Source of the DNA: Macrosoma leucophasiata | Lineage: Eukaryota; Arthropoda; Insecta; Lepidoptera; Hedylidae | Length of the DNA: 64,000 nt | Reading direction: 5' to 3' | Assembly (NCBI GenBank): GCA_036365455.1 | Contig: JAWQUS010000020.1 | Location: 8,281,001 to 8,345,000 of the forward strand | Shown here: positions 55,600 to 64,000 of the stretch, piece by piece | Position numbering within the stretch: the first letter of the stretch is position 1 | How the letters are laid out: every line of letters begins with the position of its first letter | Translations under genes and position numbers: made by a program | The notes under the pieces: generated by a model | What the model saw: only the letters and a program-made list of their open reading frames with translations | Database searches by the model: none | What the model was told of the DNA's origin: nothing

Positions 55600-57653
55600 A
55601 ATGTCAATTTGAAAGAAAAATTAATAGCGATCACGGTATTTTCCAAGACTTCCTTTTTAAAATGAAGTTAATATATAACAGGCTAACCTTAATTCGATTA
55701 AAATGTCCCCATTCAAAGAAGCCATATATTCTGCACATACAGTCTATACCACTGAAGTACCTAGATAAAATACCTACTTGGTAATAAATATTTCCCTAGT
55801 TTTATGACTGTACTACAAGAAGCGGGCAATCGTTGGTTTGGGTACTACGTCTGAACGGACCAAAAAGAATGGACCGTAGTCCATTCGGCCGTAATCAAAT
55901 GGGTTGAGGCCCGTTCGTTGTGGCAATCTTTGTCTATATAGGTATATAATATCTGTTTTTTAGTTTACTACTTGTTTCTTGTCTAGTGTAAGTATTCACT
56001 TACCATCAATGTGAACTGTACGCTTGTTCATTACAAAAAAAGAGAAATTCATCTTCTAAGGAGATAATTCATTCAGTGCAAACTTAATAAGAATTTCAAG
56101 TTCCAAAGGATGATTTTGAAAGAATATGCGCATAAATTAGCTTAGTTTTTACGTTTATGAAAAAACTAAAAACGGAATCACACCACATGCAAGAGTATTC
56201 TGTAACTCGGTGGCCATCAATATGAAAGTCACTTTGAAGTACATTGCTGTTATCCTTTTAATTTCTCAAGCATAAATTTTAGACGGCGTCGCTGAAAATC
56301 ACATCTTAAACTACATATATGTAATACAGTTTATTTTTTTAGGAAATAGACTTATATTTCTTTATGAGGCCATCAATATATTTGTAGAAAACATTTTGGA
56401 ACTTAGAGAAACAACAAAATGTTTCCCATGTTTCTAAGTTTGGTGGCGCGTCCACTATCTGTTTTTCTTGTATTAACCACCGTTTAAATAGAACTACACT
56501 GGTTTACCAGAAATAACTAATGTTATTTCTATTTAGCGTTAATTATTCTATTCGATGACAATTTTATTATTTTATTTAGTGCAATACTTTATTCTAGAGG
56601 GAATCAAAAAGGGCTGTCCGCGCAAAATCTACAATTTTGGTAAGAATAATTAAATCATTAATTAGCTCGTACACAATACATCCTTAAGGATGACATTTCC
56701 ACCATTCTCTTCGTTTAGTAGGATGCTCACGGGGAGTGATGACAGTTTCGTGCTATCCTGTTGTTATTTCTCGTCAAAAACGAAAGTAAGTCTTTTCAAA
56801 GTAATCGGACAAAACAAGTGCAATATTGGTGTGATGTTTTAAATCGTTACTTTTAAGAGTATGTGTTTAAATACATATTTATAATATAAAGGTTTGGTAT
56901 CATTTCAAAATGACACAAATATAATAATTGTATCTTTAGTTTTATTTTTTTTAAATAAATATTTTATACAAGTTTCAAATTTTGGTGGTCCAATTTTGGT
57001 GATTTTGGTGGTGTTTTACGTATGACAAGAATTGACAACATTTCATATTTTTAACCTACATGTTTTATTAGATTGTTCAAAAGTTAATCCAAAACTAGGG
57101 CACCCGTGTTTAACCATTTTTCGAAATTTTGTACTTTACATTCATAATTTCTAGTTTTTAAGTTAGTGTATTCTAAAAAGACGTATGCGCCATATGTCGT
57201 CACACACAAGGTGGAATGACGATAGAACTATTGCCTTGTGCCGTGACCCTAAAAAAAATTGTAGATGTCACTGTCTTGGCTTGTCAAACCCGATGTTGGG
57301 CTGTTGATCTTTTTATTTTAAAAATATTAGTACCAGTGTTCAACATTTCGAAAAAAATATCGATGTATCAATATAATTAATAAAATTCTTTGACTCTGCG
57401 TGTTGTCGATTAATCTCTTCCCTGATCCAACTACAAAATTATAAAAAGACGATCGAGCAAAAAAAACACAGAGTAGCTTCTCAAAATATAAAAAAAAATC
57501 GAATGTATAAATCTACATTTTAATTAGTTTTTAATATCGACCTATCGAAAATAATATGAATATTATATCAATAGCCTGAGGGCTAAGTCGTTGTTTAAAA
57601 CTCTAAAACTTGTTTTGTTTTTAATAAATAATATCGTAGCATCTTTTTATATA
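55600..57653. other. AT-rich intergenic DNA, few repeats
   Basis: No gene recognised. 56570-57000 contains several 'ttttggtg' runs. 'gaattgacaacatttcat' near 57028 has a weak inverse match near 58350 ('gaaatgttgtcaatt'), perhaps an old element into which the hAT MITE inserted. Confidence 0.4.
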
Positions 57654-57661
57654 CTTCGTAG

Positions 57662-58084
57662 TAGGGATGGCGATTCCATTTCTGATTTCGAAGTGTCCAA
57701 AATCCATCCACGATTAAATCGACATTGAAAAAATCGATCATCGATTAACGATCAATTTTTGATTTGGGCTATGTAATACTAAATTTCAAGGAAAAACAGA
57801 TGACCAAAAAATAAAGCAACTCAACCGTGTTCAATGCTGGTATAATGCTTCACTCACATTTAAACGTTAAATCTTATGATCTGTATGTTTCCTATGTCCA
57901 AGTGAATTAACCAAGAAGATCGATGTTCGGTTTTCCAGGGTATAGTATCGATTCACTAGATCAATCCAGTACTGTGGATCGAGTTAAATAAATTATGATA
58001 ATTATTGAAATAAGAATCGATTTTTTGGGTCCTAAAGATCGCTTTTTCGATTAATCGATCTCAGGTCTCGGATCACCAACCCTA
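57662..58084. mobile_element. hAT-like MITE (423 bp) with 8-bp target duplication
   Basis: Ends TAGGGATGGCGATTCC and GGATCACCAACCCTA form imperfect inverted termini. The flanks CTTCGTAG (57654-57661) and CTTCCTAG (58085-58092) agree in 7 of 8 bases, the duplication length of hAT elements. The interior has no frame but contains six ATCGAT sites. Confidence 0.75.
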
Positions 58085-58092
58085 CTTCCTAG

Positions 58093-59245
58093 TTTTATAC
58101 TTTGACATTGACGTATCCGTATCAATTTGACACATCTTGTCACAGAGTATGTAACAATAATGTTTTCATCTAAAGATAGGCAATGGTAACTACTTCATTC
58201 CACCATATAAGTGACGTCATCACATGTTTTTCTGATTTATTTTTTTTTCACAGAAATTAAGAAATAAAAAAATACAAAAAATATATATTTGAACTCAGAA
58301 AAGAAAAATAAAGAAACGGTATTTTTCTTTTAGGGTCGTGTCAAATTTGAAATGTTGTCAATTGTTTTCCTACACCAAAATTATTCATATTTCTGCATGC
58401 TAGGATAAAGTCGAAGTTAACACACGCGGAGTACTTGGAGTGGATAAGGGTTGCAGAAAAGAGGAGAAAAGAAAAAAAAATGTTTTTTTTTTTCAAACTA
58501 TAAAATTTGCGAAAAAAAGAAAAAGAACGTGAATAAACATTTTAATAAAATGTTAATTTATTTGTTAATTTTTAATTAAAATTATGAGGATTTATTGATT
58601 AATTAAAATAACGTTGTAGTAAAACAATTTTGTTGCCATATTTACTAACTTTGGAGTCAGGTATCAATTTTGGTGTCTTACAAATTCCGGTGTTGACAAT
58701 ATATTAGAAGTTTTTAGTATTAAATAGATTTCTCTTACATTTTTTATAACTCGATAGGTATTTCTTGAAAATAAATAATAAGAATTACTGATAAATTCAA
58801 AAACAAAAATTACCACCAAAATTAGGCAAAAAATCGTAGTTGTTGAAATTCACTCTTATAATCATAATCACGCTACCTCAAAGCAGTAATGTACCACTAT
58901 ACAAAGTCGATCCAAATTAAGTCATTACATCAGATACATAATACGCCCGTTCTTCGACGAGGTGGACTTTTTTATATTATCTTAGGAAATAGTGGAAGCG
59001 AAATAGGCCGGGTTCGGATTGGAAGATGCTAATTAGGGTCACTTTACTTCCCTCTATTTACAGGAGAAAATGAAACCTGTTTAGATAATAATGAGGTATT
59101 GTAGAGGGGTTCTGTAGTTATATGTTAACAAATTGATGAGTGTGATAAGGGTGGCAAAATAAAAATAGTGCATTATCAAGTTATGGATGAGCGTCTGTAA
59201 CTCAGGCGTACGTTTACAGTAAAGGTACCTACACTTATTTTTTGC
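58093..59245. other. AT-rich intergenic DNA
   Basis: No gene. Purine-rich low-complexity stretches lie at 58255-58330 and 58445-58525. Confidence 0.5.
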
Positions 59246-59248
59246 CTC

Positions 59249-59440
59249 AAACTGCCTCAGTAGTTTAGTGGTAGCAGGCCATAACTGGTCCTGGGTTCGA
59301 TTCCCGGGTCGGGGACTAAGTACCAGAGATAAAGGTGTAAAATCCTTTCTATTTTATAGGAGGTATTTTCTGCCTGGTAGTTTCCCAGTACCCCGGGAAT
59401 TGATAATATCAACAGGTTCGACCTGTTACATGGTATGGTC
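59249..59440 (+). repeat. tRNA-derived SINE (type B), 3' end replaced by a foldback element
   Basis: A box TAGTTTAGTGG (59261-59271) and B box GGTTCGATTCC (59294-59304) are both consensus. The body continues to 'caacaggttcgacctgttac', where the foldback at 59444 begins. Confidence 0.7.
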
Positions 59441-59443
59441 ATA

Positions 59444-59996
59444 TAGTAGGGGAGCCCAAGATGCTATTTTTGTATTAACTCGAGCGCGTCAGATTAAGAT
59501 AGGGTAGATAACTTGCACCCCGTTGGTTACCTCCACTAAATCTAAGGTGTATATAGAGCCGCGCCCGAAGGGTAGTCCTTAAAAAAATCTAAAGTTCGCT
59601 ACGATCTTACTCACCTTCCAAATCGTCTGAATTTTGGATGGGAGCATTGTTTGGACACCTTTTACACCCTCTCAGAATATCTGACACGCTCTTAAACGTT
59701 GATGTCGCGCCCTTTTCAAAAACATTTGATTCTTTCAGAAATAAAGGTGTAAATTTCTCAAGAATGTCTCAGATACACAGACAGGATGTAAAGTGAACCA
59801 AACCAAAGCTCCCATCAAAATTCTAACGATTTGGATGCCAGACAAGCTCTTGGCGGACGCCCTAAGGGTTCGGCCCTTTATAGAAATCTTAGATTTGGTG
59901 GAGGTACTGGGCAGGGTGTAAGGTATCTCCTATATAATCTGACGCGCTGGAGTAAATTCAAAAATGACTACAAGCTTCTCTTGGGCTCCCATACTA
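59444..59996. mobile_element. Foldback element, ~550 bp, nearly palindromic
   Basis: The left arm 59449-59575 ('ggggagcccaag' ... 'taaatctaaggtgtatatag' ... 'gcccgaaggg') is mirrored by 59864-59992 ('aagggttcggcc' ... 'cttagatttggtggaggta' ... 'cttgggctccc'). Pairing continues inside ('caaatcgtctgaattttgg' with 'caaaattctaacgatttgg'). A half copy lies at 21850-22005. Superfamily unassigned. Frames across it are not genes. Confidence 0.75.
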
Positions 59997-60039
59997 ATAG
60001 ATCCGTGCCTCATCTATGTTTATCATTCATTTATTTATT

Positions 60040-60352
60040 TTTTTATGTAACGAACGTGGCAAAATGCATGCAGTTCACATAGTTGTTGATGTGATGTGAT
60101 GACTACAGCCTGTAAACATTTATATACATCATTTACCTTAGTTGCTGTCCCTGTGATACTTATTACAGGTCATACCTACCTACATTACCGTCAAACCGGA
60201 ATAGTAGGTACTGAGCACTACCATTTGGCTGCAGATAGATTAAGTTATGTGGTGGTGCCTACCACGGATTAATGTTTAATATATAAATATTTTATCTATT
60301 CCGTGGTGTCTACGCTCTCGAGATACCTGGTACTCTACCACCAGTAAACTAC
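60040..60352 (-). repeat. Family A repeat with a 45-bp insertion
   Basis: 'gaacgtggcaaaatgcatgcag' to 'ggtactctaccaccag'. At 60250-60310 an AT-rich insert is flanked by 'ggtggtgcctac' and 'cgtggtgtctac' and bounded by 'ccacgga'/'tccgtgg'. Confidence 0.65.
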
Positions 60353-60359
60353 TTATACA

Positions 60360-61800
60360 TGCACACCGATATAAGTAGGTACCTCACATTCAGATATTAT
60401 ACTTATTACAGTTATGACCTGTCCGGTAACAATGAAAATGTCCCTTTTTGAATTCAAATCTAATGAAAACAATAAGTGAACCTACCTGTAATACCTGTAT
60501 CACCTAAAATAAATATCGTCTGCATTATAACTATCACAATATTAATAAAAGATGAGATGAAAAAGCGAACCGAACGGATTCATCGGCTGTAGTTTTCCGG
60601 TAACAAAGAGAATATCAGAAGATATGCGTATTTTACGTAGGAATTACTAAATTGAATGGTACCTGCCATTGTTATGATTAAGAAGTAGGTAGGTACCTAC
60701 CCGTGATGAGGTGTGAATCAATGTCAAGTGCACGGAAATTTCCTATACTCTTATCTAATTAATCTAATAGATACAACTACCAACTACGTCATTACCAAAG
60801 AAGTTGATAGGTATTCATAAAAATGCATTTGGAATAATATTGCACCACATAATAAATTATTATGAACGTTATGATAAGATTATAATCTTTAGATTGCAAT
60901 ATGGGCGGAAGTGGATGTAATTTTTATTTTACAAAAACAAGGGTTGCTGCAGTAACACGGTAACAGCACGCGACGGTATTGATCGGCACGGTACGGCAAT
61001 TTGCTTCTTGCTACCTATATTTATGTTATGACTTAACCCTGCCAGACTCTCAGTAGACTTGATTTTTTTCGCTAGTCATGATGGGGTCACCCCTTTCTGA
61101 CACCTGAAAATGATTGCTTTATTGCCCAACTAACAACAGCCAACTATATAGCAAATAACAACACTAAGAGCATAAAAATTACACAAATTAACCACGCAAT
61201 CACTCAATAAATTGATATCGATTCAAAGTTTAATGAATCGATAATCGAGTTTATTCACTAAAGTTTCAATAGACTCATCGTTATTCTATCCAATCCAAAG
61301 TAAGACCTGTCATAATTTTAGACAAAACATTGTGCTTGCCACTTCTTTATAAGTATGGAAAAAGGAACAAAACATAGGTATATTATAAACTAGTCGATGA
61401 AACAGATGTACATAAATAATTTAAAGAAATGATATCTTACCTCACCTAAGCACATTTTAATTAATTTACTACTTCAATCATGATGGCATCTATTATGTAC
61501 GAGTAGGACATGAGATATCATACCTACATAATATAATATTAATATGTAGGCGTGCGACGTCATTTATGTTATCAGATATCTATGAAAAGGTATTTATTGC
61601 GTTAGTTGTTTTAATTTATTTGACGTGTAGTAAACACTATCTTATTTTCAGTAAAGGTGATTAAAGTTATCCGTGTGTCATGAATGTGTCATCGAAATAA
61701 TTTTTTTATAAGTACCTACTTTGGTGTAACTAGGTACCTAGAGAAGTGAAGAGGAACTCCTTCTTACTTTTCAAAGAATATTATGTAAAATAAATGTTCA
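60360..61800. other. Intergenic DNA
   Basis: No gene or element recognised. Confidence 0.5.
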
Positions 61801-61807
61801 TATCGTC

Positions 61808-62000
61808 TTCCGGCCAGGTGGTAATGTACGGTACTGTAATTTCCGGTACAGAGGCATGACAACTTAGGACTCGGGAGTGGTAATGCACCTACATTTAAAT
61901 TTCTGGTTTGATGTAGTTAGATGTTTATAAGCTGTAGCCTATAAACATCTAACTACATTATGCCAGTATTGCTTACCTATTATTAATGTGAACTGTACTA
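61808..62000 (+). repeat. Family A repeat with an internal hairpin
   Basis: 'ggccaggtggtaatgtacgg' to 'attaatgtgaactg'. 61911-61929 and 61940-61958 are perfect 19-bp inverted repeats with a 10-bp loop. The left arm is family sequence and the right arm is an inverted duplicate of it. Confidence 0.65.
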
Positions 62001-62166
62001 GACTTCTACTCGACTGATTGATACTAATATCAAAACACATTTAAGAATGATGGAACAGTCGCACAAAGTATGTAAAGATAGTCACCACAGTTCCTATTGT
62101 TCATGCATTTCTTATAGCGAACCTTGAGGACGTAGGTAGGCAGTATCGTGTTAGGTACATACATAT

Positions 62167-63312
62167 TAGGTTGGGGAAAAAGTTTCTTCGCATTTTTTAA
62201 GATAATTCAAAACATTTTTTAATATAGTTTATTTAAATTTAACTAAAGTATGTATGTACCATTTTGTTCGATAACCTTTTGCCATCTTGTAGGTAGGGAT
62301 CATGATCCCATTGCTTTAAAAATTTTGGGACTTCTCATCAAAATACCGCGACAAGTGGATTTGGCAGTCCTCTCGTGATGTTAACCTAACATTGCATAAA
62401 GAATTGTGAAGAGACCGAAACATGTGGAAATCTGAAGGTGCAAGGTCAGTTGTTCGCAGTAGAGTTCAGAATCGATAGTCCTGCCTGGTGGTAATAGCTC
62501 ATAATGAATAATGTGTGGTGGGATTGGAAGGGTCCAATCCCACCACACACACAACATCACCTTATTGCGAGTTAACCCGGGTTTCGCCACAGTCTGTGAA
62601 GCCTGACCAGCCTTTGACCACGACCTTTTTCGCACGTTCTTGTCGTACGTGACCCACTTTTCATCACCAGTTATCAGCTTCTTCAAAAATGATGCGGTTT
62701 CATTACGTCGTAATAAAGAATCACAAATGAGTACACGGTTCATTAGGTTTCTTTCAGTGAGCTCGTGAGGTACCCATATCACAATATCTATATATTTTTT
62801 TTTTGTACCCAGCTTTTTTCAAATGCGCCAAAACTGTTTTGTGATCAATTCTCAGTTCTTCAGCTACGTCGTAACTACTGATATGTCGATCTTGCTCCAC
62901 TTTTTCAAAAATGGCATCCATTTTATCCGTAATAGGGCGACCAGAGCGAGGTGCATCTTTGACATCAAAATTTCCGGATTGAAAACGCTTAAACCAAATT
63001 TGTGCTACTCTCACAGACACTGCGCTAGGTCCATAAACATCGCAAATTTTTTTCGCGGCTTGCCTTGCATTTTTACCTTTTTTGTAGTAAAATTTTAAAA
63101 TGTATCGAATTTCTTCATTAGATTCACTCATCTTGACAGTACGAAAAACAAATGAAAATCACACATTTGCCTAATTTGAATTTGGAATTATGTTCTTTAA
63201 AATTTTAACTTTCAATGATACCAAAACCAGCCCGATACAAATACTACAGCCAAAGAGATTTTATTACAAGTTCATACATACTATAATGCGAAAAGACTTT
63301 TTCCCCAACCTA
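62167..63312 (-). mobile_element. Mariner transposon, internally deleted
   Basis: Both termini are present (TAGGTTGGGGAAAAAGT at 62167, its complement ending 63312), with TA at each outer edge. About 1.15 kb against the usual ~1.3 kb. It is bounded by family A sequence on the right (63320 on). Confidence 0.9.
62243..63131 (-). pseudogene. Mariner transposase, frameshifted and deleted
   Basis: ATG at 63131. The first ~115 residues (two helix-turn-helix regions, GRPITDKMDAIFE, ISSYDVAEEL) are intact. A frameshift near the A-run at 62785-62797 breaks the linker. The frame then resumes at WVPHELTE and runs through the first catalytic aspartate (TGDEKWV) and WWDW to YCEQL. At ~62450 a deletion of roughly 190 bp removes the second aspartate block (HQD) and joins to DLAPSDFH in another frame. 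A stop follows at DEKSQNF, and the usual C-terminus WQKVIEQNG is present, ending at 62243. Catalytically dead by several independent lesions. Confidence 0.9.
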
Positions 63313-63319
63313 TTATTAT

Positions 63320-63593
63320 ACTTTTACTGGTTGGTAGAGTTCCAGTGTAGAAGCTCAAGGGCGTAGGCACTACCCTATCTGCCGCCAAATTGTAGTGTTC
63401 AGCACTATCGTGTTCCGTTCAGGTGGCCCGGCCCTGTAATTTCCGGCACAGAGGCATAACATCATCTTTGGCCTCGGGAGTGGTATCGCATCTGGATTTT
63501 GACCTTGGTCTTTGTGTGGGTGTCTATAGGCTGCAGTCATCACTTAACATCAATGTGAACTGCATGCTTGTTTACCACTTCCATTGCATAAAA
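63320..63593 (+). repeat. Family A repeat, near full length
   Basis: 'ttttactggttggtagag' to 'ccacttccattgcataaaaaa', with a small deletion after 'gttcaggtgg'. Starts a few bases after the mariner end. Confidence 0.7.
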
Positions 63594-63599
63594 AAGCGT

Positions 63600-64000
63600 C
63601 CGTTTCGCTGGCAGAGGACGGTCCTTGACTCTAACAAAAATTGAAATCGAAAAATAGTCTCAAACCCCCAATATATTTTTTAACGTTACTACTTTAGATT
63701 TAGGGGAAGTACCTACCTACCCCAAAAACAATATTATTGAATATATTTTGCACCACTTGACGGCGAATTAGGAATATTAGCGCCAAATATACAGCGAGTA
63801 TTAAAAGTCTTTGAACATAGCTGCGGTCAGACGGACGGGCAGACATCGCAAAACTACAAGGGTTCCATGTACACTACGGAACCCGTTAAACAAACCCCAT
63901 AAATTGTATCTACAAAGTTCTGCAACTCCCTGCTATTAAAGGCAGGTTAAAAGATACGAGTTAGTACCCTTTTGAATATAATCAGTTTGTAAACCGTCCC
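63600..64000. other. Intergenic DNA with a dispersed repeat end
   Basis: 63780-63900 ('tagctgcggtcagacgg', 'actacaagggttcc', 'tacggaacccgtt') is a common lepidopteran repeat. No gene. Confidence 0.45.

Noticed and set aside
1..64000. CRISPR array, operon, or prokaryotic island
   Set aside because: No regularly spaced repeats, no compact gene strings; all features are eukaryotic.

Overview
This window looks like a stretch of insect nuclear genome, most likely from a moth or butterfly. It is AT-rich, has very long non-coding stretches, and carries the dense 'taggtacctacc'-type microsequence and the repeat families (RTE-type retroelement 3' ends with GAT-repeat tails, tRNA-derived SINEs, Helitrons, mellifera-like mariners) that are familiar from Lepidoptera. 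The taxonomic call is inference. No complete host gene is visible, and there is no operon, CRISPR array or canonical tRNA/rRNA gene. Almost every short open frame in the window is a chance frame or part of a repeat.

Layout: 1-24.4 kb is AT-rich intergenic DNA studded with short repeats. These are tRNA-derived SINEs of two types, RTE-like 3' ends, a retroposed 3' end with poly(A) and target-site duplication (2.5 kb), a nested palindrome with TA microsatellites (8.4-9.0 kb), a Harbinger-like MITE (12.1 kb) and many copies of one ~0.32 kb dispersed repeat ('family A' here). At 24.7 kb a short reading frame resembles the first coding exon of a THAP-domain protein; it is the best candidate for a host gene and is unproven. 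From 27 to 35 kb there is a pair of ~110 bp direct repeats, a Tc1/mariner-type MITE, a SINE with perfect target-site duplication, a GC-rich retroelement-like ORF fragment, and a mariner truncated at a small foldback. 

The dominant feature is a complete BEL/Pao LTR retrotransposon on the minus strand (35,280-44,698). Its two 1,559-bp LTRs look identical by eye. It has a perfect 5-bp target duplication (TAAGT), a polypurine tract, and one uninterrupted 1,787-codon Gag-Pol with zinc knuckles, protease, reverse transcriptase, RNase H and integrase, all with their catalytic residues. It therefore appears to be a very young and possibly autonomous copy.

From 46 to 64 kb there is a ~2.1 kb decayed Helitron with helicase remnants, two ~160 bp mini-Helitrons with intact ends, several foldback/MITE elements (48.9, 55.5, 57.7, 59.4 kb; the 57.7 kb one is hAT-like with 8-bp duplications), and an internally deleted mariner (62.2-63.3 kb). 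The biology in the window is that of successive and nested transposon insertions. I found no evidence for an undescribed multi-gene system. All similarities between copies were judged by eye, without alignment or database search.
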